DNA of 64,000 bases from Halalkalibacillus sediminis (GTDB lineage Bacteria; Bacillota; Bacilli; Bacillales; Alkalibacillaceae), in assembly GCF_002844535.1 (NCBI RefSeq), contig NZ_PJNH01000001.1, positions 620,001 to 684,000 on the forward strand, given 5' to 3'. Each line of letters begins with the position of its first letter. Position 1 is the stretch's first letter. Of this stretch, positions 1 through 8,100 are shown piece after piece. The position numbers and the translations under genes were made by a program. The notes beneath the pieces were generated by a model. It did no database searches and was not told where the DNA came from. It saw only the letters and a program-made list of their open reading frames with translations.

Positions 1-215
1 AGCTCTTCAAGGTGTTTACCCTTCAATCTCAATGTGCAATCAGTATTTTCAATTAATTCCTCCAAAAGTTCTACACGATTTTGTTCGAATTTAACACTAT
101 AGTTTTCTTCTTGATCTTTAATTTCAAATCCATAAAACGCATTTAGACTTGATAAGTGTGTAGGATTTGAATTCATAGCTTCTACTAAACGTGTTAGTTT
201 TTCATGAATGGACAT
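1..215 (-). CDS. SCP2 sterol-binding-like domain protein (C-terminus outside window)
   Basis: The reading frame starts with ATG at 215, behind a strong Shine-Dalgarno stretch (GGGGGAG), and runs off the left edge of the window after about 71 codons. The visible part contains YGFEIKDQEENYSVKF and then a TDCTLRLKGKHLEEL segment, which resembles the N-terminal half of small SCP2-like lipid-binding domains found as stand-alone proteins in Bacillaceae. Such domains hold hydrophobic ligands in a tunnel; the ligand here cannot be told. The family call rests on pattern recognition of a fragment, so it is tentative. It is divergent from the next gene. Confidence 0.6.
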   Translation of the reverse strand, partial: MSIHEKLTRLVEAMNSNPTHLSSLNAFYGFEIKDQEENYSVKFEQNRVELLEELIENTDCTLRLKGKHLEE

Positions 216-279
216 ATCTCTCCCCCTAAAAATAAATACTTATTCTAATATATCAAAAATCCTCTGCATTGTACGAAAT

Positions 280-305
280 GTTTTCTTTAAAGAATTCAAG
301 GGTAT
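280..305 (+). promoter_or_regulatory. Candidate sigma-B promoter
   Basis: GTTTTC (280-285), a 14-nt spacer and GGGTAT (300-305) fit the general stress sigma-B pattern (GTTTAA, 13-15 nt, GGGTAT) with two mismatches in the upstream box. The downstream box also overlaps TATAAT (303-308), so sigma-A use is possible. It lies about 40 nt before the start codon of the small membrane protein gene. Confidence 0.45.
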
Positions 306-345
306 AATATTTTTATTATCAGTAATTTCAAGAGAGGTGATATCA

Positions 346-492
346 ATGCTTTGGACGATTGTAGCCATTATATTAGTAATTTGGTTAATTGGGTTTTTAT
401 TAGACGTTGCAGGAGGTCTAATTCACTTACTATTACTCATCGCTGGTATTGTATTTATCTTCCAATTAATTAGTGGTAAACGAAAACTTTAG
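346..492 (+). CDS. Small lmo0937-family (DUF5670-like) membrane protein
   Basis: The 48-residue product begins MLWTIVAIILVIWLIGF and consists almost wholly of two hydrophobic segments (about residues 4-20 and 24-40) separated by a short GG turn, ending in basic GKRKL. This is the pattern of the lmo0937 family of tiny membrane proteins in Listeria and Bacillaceae, whose function is not known. The ATG at 346 follows AGAGAGGTGA at a good distance; a longer frame from 208 is not needed. The promoter-like boxes upstream look like sigma-B, which would fit a stress-induced membrane peptide. That is an inference. Confidence 0.75.
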   Translation: MLWTIVAIILVIWLIGFLLDVAGGLIHLLLLIAGIVFIFQLISGKRKL

Positions 493-495
493 ATG

Positions 496-552
496 AAAGG
501 TCCCTAGTTCGCTGTAACGGGTTCAGTAACGGGAGAGAAAACAATAAATAAC
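496..552. repeat. Left arm of imperfect inverted repeat
   Basis: The reverse complement of this stretch aligns with 1529-1586. Exact blocks are GTTATT, GTTTTCTCTCCC and ACTGAACCCGTTA, followed by a shared GGGAC. The 8-mer AGTTCGCT lies in the same orientation in both arms although everything around it is inverted. The arms enclose about 1 kb with the DUF4362 lipoprotein gene. Confidence 0.7.
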
Positions 553-557
553 ACACT

Positions 558-600
558 AAAAAGGAGTGCAATTCGCATAGCGTTTCGTACTCCTTTTTTT
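558..600 (+). terminator. Rho-independent terminator
   Basis: AAAAAGGAGT (558-567) pairs with ACTCCTTTTT (589-598) around an imperfectly paired interior, followed by a T run. It ends the transcript of the small membrane protein gene. Confidence 0.75.
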
Positions 601-670
601 ATTGATATAACAACATTTATCTGTTTTTAACACCCAGATTGACACAGTAATTAGCAACCCTTTTAACAGA

Positions 671-697
671 TGTACATAAATTTATGTACAGTGTACA
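671..697. promoter_or_regulatory. Perfect 20-bp palindrome with extra half-site (putative operator)
   Basis: 671-690 reads TGTACATAAATTTATGTACA, a perfect dyad, and a third TGTACA follows one base later (692-697). Such symmetry is typical of a dimeric repressor site, but no regulator could be assigned. It lies about 250 bp before the DUF4362 lipoprotein start. Confidence 0.45.
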
Positions 698-830
698 TTT
701 AAGGTGTGAAAACAAGTGTTAAAAGCTATGTTAATTCAAATATGATATGGGATGCCAATAATGAGTTGTTCTATTTTTTTGGAAAGGTTTTCTGAAATTT
801 CATGTTAAAATATAGATAGAAAAACAGAAT

Positions 831-866
831 GTGCTTATTCAACTAACGAAGCAGTTTAGTTCAACA
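831..866. repeat. Dispersed palindromic repeat, copy 1
   Basis: Contains CAACTAACGAAGCAGTTTAG with dyad symmetry ACTAA/TTTAGT. The second copy at 1378-1415 has the same orientation and shares GTG-TTA-TC-ACTAACG and TTTAGTT. Short elements of this look are scattered in Bacillaceae intergenic regions. Confidence 0.55.
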
Positions 867-942
867 GCAATATTTTGAAACTAATAAAGTTTTAACTCGT
901 CTAATTCGATAAACAGATTTAAATTATGGAGGGGGTAAAATT

Positions 943-1350
943 GTGAGGGGATATTTAATACTCGTATTTATAATACTTTTACCAATGTTAATTGCCTGTC
1001 AACAAGTGAGAGAAGGAGATGTCACGGTCAATCAAGGTGGAGAAATAAGCAATTTAAATGAATTTAATAACTTCATTGAAAATGTTGAAAATGAAGATAA
1101 AGACACAGTACGCATAGTAAGATATACTACTGAAGGGGACCCTATATTCCTTACTTTAGAGTATAACGGAGAAGATATTAAATACACTTATGATAATTCA
1201 CAAGATGAATATGCAGGTTCTGATAAAGGAGAAAAAAGCACAACTTGTGCAAATCTTGAAAGTAGCAACACTGAAGATGGAATTGAGTACCATTTAAGCG
1301 ACTGCTCCTCTGATTTTGGAAATTACTTTAACTTTAAAATCCCAAAATAA
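943..1350 (+). CDS. DUF4362-like lipoprotein
   Basis: A 135-residue secreted lipoprotein. The GTG start follows a strong GGAGGGGG ribosome site. The N-terminus has a basic start, a hydrophobic core and a lipobox LIAC with the lipidated Cys near residue 19. The mature part has the DUF4362 pattern: DVTVNQGGEISNL near the start, VRIVRYTTEGDPIF in the middle, and DNSQDEYAG, STTC and a late Cys before a phenylalanine-rich end. Two conserved Cys could form a disulfide. The function of the family is unknown. The gene stands alone between direct and inverted repeats with its own terminator, which suggests an independently acquired accessory gene. Confidence 0.75.
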   Translation: MRGYLILVFIILLPMLIACQQVREGDVTVNQGGEISNLNEFNNFIENVENEDKDTVRIVRYTTEGDPIFLTLEYNGEDIKYTYDNSQDEYAGSDKGEKSTTCANLESSNTEDGIEYHLSDCSSDFGNYFNFKIPK

Positions 1351-1377
1351 ATTTCTCGCTATATTAAAAACAAAAAG

Positions 1378-1415
1378 TGTTTACTCCACTAACGGGTGCT
1401 TTAGTTGAAGAAGGA
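1378..1415. repeat. Dispersed palindromic repeat, copy 2
   Basis: Contains CCACTAACGGGTGCTTTAGT with dyad symmetry ACTAA/TTTAGT. It is in the same orientation as copy 1 at 831-866, so the two copies form direct repeats around the lipoprotein gene. Confidence 0.55.
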
Positions 1416-1434
1416 AATTAAATATCACGTTAAA

Positions 1435-1466
1435 AAAACGCTCAGAATATTTTCTGAGCGTTTTAG
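1435..1466 (+). terminator. Rho-independent terminator
   Basis: AAAACGCTCAGAA and TTCTGAGCGTTTT form a perfect 13-bp stem with a 4-nt loop, ending in T residues. It terminates the DUF4362 lipoprotein transcript. Confidence 0.85.
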
Positions 1467-1528
1467 TTTGCTATTTATAATGCGAAATGGGGTGCGAAAT
1501 GTACACAAATTATTGTGTTATTTCTAAT

Positions 1529-1586
1529 GTTATTAGCAGTTTTCTCTCCCAAAACTGAACCCGTTAAGTTCGCTGGGGACTCTTTT
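1529..1586. repeat. Right arm of imperfect inverted repeat
   Basis: Partner of 496-552 (see that entry). Apart from this arm, the repeat copy at 1378-1415, the terminator and the msrA promoter, the 1351-1671 gap holds nothing recognisable. Confidence 0.7.
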
Positions 1587-1605
1587 TAATTTGAGTGCTC
1601 TTTCA

Positions 1606-1634
1606 TTTATTATTGATAGAAAGATTGATATAAT
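1606..1634 (+). promoter_or_regulatory. Candidate sigma-A promoter of msrA
   Basis: TATAAT at 1629-1634 with a weak TTTATT box 17 nt upstream (1606-1611). The start codon of msrA is 38 nt downstream. Confidence 0.45.
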
Positions 1635-1671
1635 ACGATTTCAATCTTATACATATAAAGAGGTGTATCCC

Positions 1672-2202
1672 ATGACAAATAACAATAAATCTGTTGCGAC
1701 CTTTGCAGGAGGGTGCTTTTGGTGTATGGTCAAACCATTCGACCAGTGGGAAGGCGTGTACTCTGTAATTTCAGGCTATACTGGTGGTGAAATAAAAAAT
1801 CCATCTTATGAACAGATAAAAACAGGAAATACTGGACACCGTGAATCCGTACAAATCACTTACGACCCTGAAAGAATCAGTTATGAAACAATCCTTGATC
1901 TATATTGGACGCAAATAGACCCGACCGATCCAGATGGTCAGTTCCAAGACCGAGGTCCACAATATCAAACAGCCATTTTTTATCATGATGAAGATCAGAG
2001 AATGCTCGCTGAAAAAAGCAAAGAAGAACTACAAAAAAGTGACCGTTTCAATCAACCGATTGTTACTGAAATATTGGAAGCATCAGACTTCTACCCTGCT
2101 GAAGAATATCATCAAGACTTTTATATAAAGAATCCAGAAGAATATAAAAAAGACCGTGAACAATCTGGCAGAGACGAGTTCATTGAAAGGAACTGGAAGT
2201 AA
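1672..2202 (+). CDS. msrA: Peptide methionine sulfoxide reductase MsrA
   Basis: A 176-residue single-domain MsrA that reduces the S-epimer of methionine sulfoxide in proteins, using thioredoxin in the cytoplasm. The GCFWC signature places the catalytic Cys at residue 15. It is followed by the conserved SGYTGG and TGHRESVQITYDP segments and the YHQDFY tail motif. Translation is set at ATG 1672 behind AGAGGTG; a longer upstream frame has no ribosome site. It stands alone with its own promoter and terminator. A second MsrA domain is fused to MsrB at 12680-13636, so this gene is a paralogue that may serve a different stress condition. Confidence 0.93.
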   Translation: MTNNNKSVATFAGGCFWCMVKPFDQWEGVYSVISGYTGGEIKNPSYEQIKTGNTGHRESVQITYDPERISYETILDLYWTQIDPTDPDGQFQDRGPQYQTAIFYHDEDQRMLAEKSKEELQKSDRFNQPIVTEILEASDFYPAEEYHQDFYIKNPEEYKKDREQSGRDEFIERNWK

Positions 2203-2226
2203 AAAAGCAATAATTTATGTAAATGG

Positions 2227-2257
2227 AGCACCTAACAATCGTTCAGGTGCTTGTTTT
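2227..2257 (+). terminator. Rho-independent terminator of msrA
   Basis: AGCACCT (2227-2233) pairs with AGGTGCT (2245-2251), followed by TGTTTT. Confidence 0.75.
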
Positions 2258-2373
2258 ATGTAGATGATTACATTTCTGAAAGACTCTGATTAAAGTTCAA
2301 TGTTGATATTGGGTTCAAAAATACCCTCCCATTAGAATGTAAGATTTGTTTAATAATACTGACCTTCTAAACA

Positions 2374-2799
2374 TTACTCTACTAATTTTAGAGTGATTTC
2401 TTCTTTCCGTTTAGTGTTCTGTTCCCCTTCTCTCCATTCAAATATAACGAAAATATCGTAACCCATTTCGTTTAAATTCCAAAACCTGTAATTTCCAAAA
2501 GACATCTCCACTGTATCGTTGTTGGAAAGTTCCCCAGTATTTTTTGATACCATCGCTCTATCACCGTTATTATCCATTTTAATCACGGAAGATCTTATAT
2601 CATTTTCCCCTATGTAGGTAAAAATCGCATTTGCCTCTTCATAAATACCATTTGTTTCTTGAGCTAACTCACCATTAAGTGTTACCAACCATTTTTTCGA
2701 TTCACCTTCGAAAGTAAACCCCCGTTGGCTACCTTCACTTGTACAACCAGATAATATGAAAACAATAAACGTAAATAACATTATAACTTTGACCTTCAT
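2374..2799 (-). CDS. Uncharacterised lipoprotein
   Basis: A 141-residue protein with a classical lipoprotein signal: MKVKVIMLFTFIVFILSGC, with the lipidated Cys at residue 19. The mature domain is beta-rich, with SKKWLVTLNGELAQE near its start and alternating hydrophobic strands to the end, suggesting a small extracytoplasmic beta-sandwich. I do not recognise a named family. The start follows a good TAGGAGGAA site. It is monocistronic and convergent with msrA. A role at the outer face of the membrane is implied only by the signal. Confidence 0.75.
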   Translation of the reverse strand: MKVKVIMLFTFIVFILSGCTSEGSQRGFTFEGESKKWLVTLNGELAQETNGIYEEANAIFTYIGENDIRSSVIKMDNNGDRAMVSKNTGELSNNDTVEMSFGNYRFWNLNEMGYDIFVIFEWREGEQNTKRKEEITLKLVE

Positions 2800-2913
2800 A
2801 TTATATTCCTCCTAAGAAACTCGACCCTTACTTAATATATATTCAATTGTCTAATATTCTTACTCATACAGTTGTTGTATTTAATGTTGATAAAGAAAAA
2901 TGGAGAGACTCCT

Positions 2914-2975
2914 AAAAAAAGTAGCCCAATTAAGAGGTACAGATCATTGTACTCTCAAAACTGTGCTACTTTTTT
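2914..2975 (-). terminator. Rho-independent terminator of the S9 peptidase gene
   Basis: Read on the minus strand, AAGTAGC and GCTACTT close a long imperfect hairpin that also contains paired GAGAGTACA/TGTACCTC, followed by a T run. It lies just after the stop codon at 2985. Confidence 0.8.
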
Positions 2976-2984
2976 ATGGACTTT

Positions 2985-4973
2985 CTATGCTAAATAATCG
3001 TCGAACCAACCTGTTATATGGTTGAGACGCTCAATTCTCAAATTAGGTTTTCCTGTTCTGGATAAGTTGTGATCCGACTCTGGGAATCGAACAAACTTGG
3101 TTTGCTTTTTCTGATATTTGAGAGCGATATATAACTGTTCTGCTTGTTCTACTGGACAGCGGAAATCTCGTTCGTTATGAATAATTAGTAAAGGTGTCTG
3201 CATTTGATCCACATATGCAATCGGTGAATGCTTCCACATTTTTTCAACATCATTGAACTTCGCTTGGATTTGCCAGTCTGTAAAGTAGTATCCAATATCA
3301 CTCACACCTCTGAAGCTGATCCAGTTTGATATGCTTCGTTGTGTGACGGCTGCTTTAAAGCGGTTTGTATGGCCAATGATCCAGTTAGTCATGAACCCAC
3401 CATAACTTCCTCCGGTCACACCTAAGCGATTTTCATCAATCCAAGGATTTTGCTCTAGGATATAATCCACGCCGTTCATTATATCCAAGTAGTCTCCGTT
3501 ACCATAATCCCCTCTAACAGCATCTACGAATTCTTGACCATAACTATGACTTCCTCTTGGGTTCACATACAATACAGCATAGCCTTTAGCTGCGATAACT
3601 TGCATTTCATGGAAAAACGTATTTGCATAAAATGCGTGTGGTCCCCCGTGGATATTAACAACCATTGGGTACTTTTCTCCATCTTTGTATCCCGCAGGCT
3701 TCATAAACCAACCGTGAACCTTCCATCCATCTTTGCTTGTATATTCAATCGTTTCTGGTTCGACTAGATCAACAGAATCTAAATATTCCTCATTGACATT
3801 TGATACTTGTGTCAACTCTCCATTTGTAACATCTAAAGTATAAATTTCACTTGGATTTGTTAATGTACTTATAGTAAGTACAGCTTTTTGACCTGAAGCC
3901 AGATCGAAACCATTTATATGCAGATTGTCTTGAAGTGCTGGATAGAGTTCACCATCAAGGTTGCCATAATATAAGTGCACACTCCCTTGATTTGATACTG
4001 GGAAGTAGAAATCTTTATCACTGCTCCATACTGCTCCTTGGAGAACAGTTTGTTGTAAGAAGTCTCCTACTACATAATCACCCACTGGTGCATCAAGTGA
4101 CTCAGTCAGACAAGTAGTAATCTTGTTATCCAAGTCATAATGATAAAGTTCTGCATGAGTAGCATTCTCATATTCTCTTCCCATATGAACAAATAATAAA
4201 TGTTTTCCATCTGGAGATTGGGTGAATGATGAAGCATACCCCTCATCCGTAGGTAGCTCCTCAGATGTTTTATCTTCTAAGTTATAAAAGTAAATGTTCT
4301 GGTTGAAATTGAAGTCTTGGTCTCTTTTCTCATCTGTTGAATAAATAAATTTCTTACCATCGGATAACCAAGTTTGGAAAATATAATTCTTTTCACCCTG
4401 TAATAGAACCTCAGATTCCTCAGACTCTAAGTCCAACAACTTGATTTGTTGGAACTTCACTTCAAGCAACCCGGCGCTGTCAGCTTTATATTTCATGCGT
4501 TCGATAACAGTCGGCTTCGGAAAGTCTTTATCATCTTCATCCTTCTCTTCTTCTTCATCATTAGATTGTAATTTTTCAAGAGTAATAGAAGATTGATATG
4601 CGAGCTTATTGCCATTTGGCGAAAAGGCTGCTTGACTTATTCCTGAGTCCTCGTCAGTCACCTGCTTAGCTTCTCCACCGAAACGCGGAAGAATGAAAGC
4701 TTGATTCTTCTCTTCTCTATTTGATAGGAAAAGAATCTTATTACCATCTGCTGACCACCTAGGTTGAGTGACGGTTTCCTTACCGAATGTTAATTGTTGG
4801 GTTTCATTTGATTCTAGGTTTAAAAGAAATAAATTAGAAATGTACTTATTTTTCTTTTCGTCTATAGTCGTTTGAATAAAAAGAGCTTCTTTACCATTTG
4901 GTGATACTCTTGGATCCGTAACGGATTTCAGTTCGAAAAGGTCATCAGTTTTTGTAAATCGTTTAGTAGACAT
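2985..4973 (-). CDS. S9 family prolyl oligopeptidase / acylaminoacyl peptidase-like
   Basis: A 662-residue two-domain serine peptidase without a signal peptide, so probably cytoplasmic. The N-terminal two-thirds carries WD40/PD40-like propeller repeats (DPRVSPNGKEALF, PRWSADGNKILFLS, AAFSPNGNKLAY). The C-terminal alpha/beta-hydrolase domain has the nucleophile in GGSYGG (Ser523), the acid in NERDFRCP (Asp603) and the base in SDHNL (His635). It should cleave oligopeptides, releasing dipeptides or N-acylated residues; substrate preference cannot be read from sequence. It is closest in layout to B. subtilis YuxL. An acidic linker DEEEEKDEDDKD lies near residue 145. It is monocistronic with a GGAGGAAAC ribosome site. 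Confidence 0.88.
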   Translation of the reverse strand: MSTKRFTKTDDLFELKSVTDPRVSPNGKEALFIQTTIDEKKNKYISNLFLLNLESNETQQLTFGKETVTQPRWSADGNKILFLSNREEKNQAFILPRFGGEAKQVTDEDSGISQAAFSPNGNKLAYQSSITLEKLQSNDEEEEKDEDDKDFPKPTVIERMKYKADSAGLLEVKFQQIKLLDLESEESEVLLQGEKNYIFQTWLSDGKKFIYSTDEKRDQDFNFNQNIYFYNLEDKTSEELPTDEGYASSFTQSPDGKHLLFVHMGREYENATHAELYHYDLDNKITTCLTESLDAPVGDYVVGDFLQQTVLQGAVWSSDKDFYFPVSNQGSVHLYYGNLDGELYPALQDNLHINGFDLASGQKAVLTISTLTNPSEIYTLDVTNGELTQVSNVNEEYLDSVDLVEPETIEYTSKDGWKVHGWFMKPAGYKDGEKYPMVVNIHGGPHAFYANTFFHEMQVIAAKGYAVLYVNPRGSHSYGQEFVDAVRGDYGNGDYLDIMNGVDYILEQNPWIDENRLGVTGGSYGGFMTNWIIGHTNRFKAAVTQRSISNWISFRGVSDIGYYFTDWQIQAKFNDVEKMWKHSPIAYVDQMQTPLLIIHNERDFRCPVEQAEQLYIALKYQKKQTKFVRFPESDHNLSRTGKPNLRIERLNHITGWFDDYLA

Positions 4974-5130
4974 AGTTTCCTCCTAGAATTTCTTTTAATA
5001 GATTGAAAGAATATAATTTTGACTTCCAGCTTTAATAACTGAAAGAATTTCCTGAATTTATAAACTTTTGAAGTTATAAATTATAAGTTGAAGCAAATCT
5101 TTAAAATTGTCAAATAATTATAACTAAAAA

Positions 5131-5166
5131 ACAAAGCGCCTCGACCATTAGTCAATTGACGCTTTA
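5131..5166 (-). terminator. Weak terminator-like hairpin after dynA
   Basis: Read on the minus strand, AAAGCG and CGCTTT pair around the dynA stop codon and are followed by TGTTTTTT. The stem is short and imperfect, so the call is tentative. Confidence 0.4.
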
Positions 5167-8100
5167 TTGGATACTTCCTGTAAAAGGTTCCGGTACTTAG
5201 CAATTAATTCATCATTTTCAAAGAAAGATTTCTTAGACTGTATTAACCTGGTTTGTTCCTCTAAAATTTCTTCATATGCTTCTGATATTGACTTTTCGAA
5301 CTTCTGTTCATATGCTTTAATGAAAATCTCTTCAAAGAGCTGAGTCATATCTTTCACTTCACTATCAATCAGCTGGCTTAATTGTTCAAATAAGTCTTTT
5401 ATTTCTTGATTTTCGAAAAAACTTTTCTTGTCTTTGAATACGCTAGCTACCTGAGTTAATTTTTCCTCATTTAAATTGGAGAAAATCTTAGGTGGCTCAA
5501 TCGAGTCAACTTCTTCTGCTTCGAAATAAAATGCAGAGAAACTCGTGTTTTGTTCAACATAAGAATTTGCATCCTCAACAAACGATTTTTTAGCCCGATT
5601 GAAAGTAGCATCTAACAGAATATTGGTTGATTGGAACTCATTACTTAAGTTTTGTTCCAATTTAATAATCATCTGTTTGATCGCTTGTCTTACTTCAGTT
5701 CTACCTTTTTTGCCATTGGATTCGATGGTCGCAGGATTGATGGATTCCTTCATATAATCAGTTAACTGAATAAGTGTACGTTCATGAACGTAGTGATTCA
5801 ACTCTTTAGTTTGTTGATGGATTTCATTGAAATAAACAGTCAAATCTACTGATTCGTACCACTCTTTAAATCTAGCTTGATCATTTTTCATTTCATTGAG
5901 AATTTCTGCTTGTCTTTCTTTATCTTGAGTGGACTCCTCAAGAATTTTTTTCAAGAAGCTTTTCAACTTATCCATTTCAAACCGGATTCTTGAGGTAAGC
6001 AACATTTTTGCATCGTTTTGAATAAAGTCATCAAATCTATTAAAGAATGGCACTTGATTGGATTTCTTCTCCCCACTCAATAACTGCTTACTAGAAACCG
6101 GATATACTGCAGGATTTGTAATTTGGTATTGATTCAATTGTTGTTCTAAATAAGTTTGAACCTGCTTAAGTTCTTCGTCTGATTCTGCTAAATCGGCCGC
6201 ATTCAAGATAAAGAACATCTTATCCATTGAAAAGCTGTTCTGTACTCTTCCTAATCGAAGTAAAAATTCCCTATCAGCTCTGGCAAATGCGTGATTATAG
6301 TAATTGACGTAAATAATGAGATCTGAGTGCTTTACATAGTGCATGGAAACATTCGTATGTCTCGCATGGACAGAATCAGCACCAGGTGTATCAACAAGTG
6401 TTACACCTTGTCTCGTCAGTTCGCAGTCGTAGTAAAGCTCAATTTCTTCAACAAAACAAGAAACAGTTTCATCCGTTACGTATGTTGAGTAATTCTGTAT
6501 ATTTACTTGAATCTCTTCACCTAAACGTTCTTTTGAACGAGAATATCCCTGGAAGAATGCATTCACATATGAAGCTTCAGATTTAGATAACTTATCTTCA
6601 AGTTTGTGCCATTTCTTCTGTAAGAACCGATACATTCCAACAAGACTGTCAGATGGCTGATCCTTAACAGGTTCTAATATCTTCTCAAGCTGCTGTTGCA
6701 TTACTTCCTCTGACTTGAAAGATACGATAACTTCTTTATGAGAATGATCAATATTGGGCGGACAGATCTTATTTATGGCTGCAGTAGTCGGGTTTGGAGA
6801 CACAGGTAATAGTTCTTCCCCAATCCAAGCGTTAGCAAATGAAGATTTACCTGCACTGAATGCCCCAAATAAAGCAACAGTGAACTCCATTTGTTCATAT
6901 TGATTAATCTTCTGATCGATTGTTTCATAAAAATGACTTAGTTGCTCCGTTGATTTCATTTGATCTTTAAGGTAACGAGCTTGTTGCACAAGAGCGTCAG
7001 GGTCCCTATTGCCAGAGAGTTCCTCCCTCTCCCCTTGACTTTGCTTAGTAAACTCGTCTTTCGGTTGTTTACTGTTTTCTAAAATATAATTCAGATCAAC
7101 TTGTTTATACTCACTGTTAATTCGCTCAATGTAAGTATTAATTTCTTTTTCTTCAGTAGCCTTAGTATCGAATGTCAGATCGTTTAATCGATCTAAAAAC
7201 TCTTCTTTTTGTCGCGTGTTTTGATCGATTGTCTCAGCTTTACCAATTTTACTCCGGATTTCATTTAGAACAGTCTTGCGCTCTTCAATTTGAGACTCCA
7301 ACTGCAAGCCGAGTTGATCGCCGATTTTCTTAATTACTGGACTAAGATCATTTTTGATTTCTCGAACACAGTATTGTTGCAAGTCTTGTGTGAAACGCAG
7401 GACATAATCAGAATTAATCTCAGCTGACGGATTTAAAACGGTTTTTAAATCTGCTCCATTCAGGGAAAATTTAAAATCTTGAATTTCCTGGACGATTACT
7501 GAGTCTTTAATCACATATTCTTTTATGTAGCCCATGAAGAATTCACGAATGTGCCAAACCATTTCTGACTGGATCCGTTCATTGATCTTATTAAGAAATT
7601 GAGACTCACGGAGTTCTTTTTCCTCTTCAGTCTTTTTCTTCGAAGTGAATAAAGAGCCGACTTTAAATTTGTGGTGATTCGACTCCAACCATTTTTCGGC
7701 AAGCTCTCTTGTATCGAATGTCATCAAATAAGCATTCTGTAATAAATTCGAGACTTCGGAATGCATTTTCTTGGCAGCTGATTTTTTGAATTCCTCTAAT
7801 TCCTCAATGGCACTCAAAATTTCCTGCTCTTCAGTTTTAAGTGTGTCTAATGATACCTCAAAAGAATACTCCTCAACTTCAAAACGAGTATCTACGTATT
7901 CACTAATACACTTCTTAACTTCGTGTTGAGTTCTTTTATCAATAATAGCTCTTTTATTTGCCATTACTGAATCCAACTTTGAAATTAAGTCATTTACTTC
8001 ATTTCTAGGGTGATCGTCACTTTTTAAAGTAGTAAAATAGATCGAATCTGGCTTCAAGCCCCACTCATCACAACTGTCGTATAGTGCTTGTTTATATACC

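Larger units (their letters stand above)
601..942. other. Intergenic region without a gene
   Basis: No convincing coding frame is seen. The stretch holds the TGTACA palindrome cluster (671-697) and a dispersed palindromic repeat (831-866). It is AT-rich and forms the upstream region of the DUF4362 lipoprotein gene. Confidence 0.6.

Noticed and set aside
496-1586. IS element or transposon remnant
   Set aside because: No transposase fragment or clear target-site duplication is seen; kept only as a repeat cassette.
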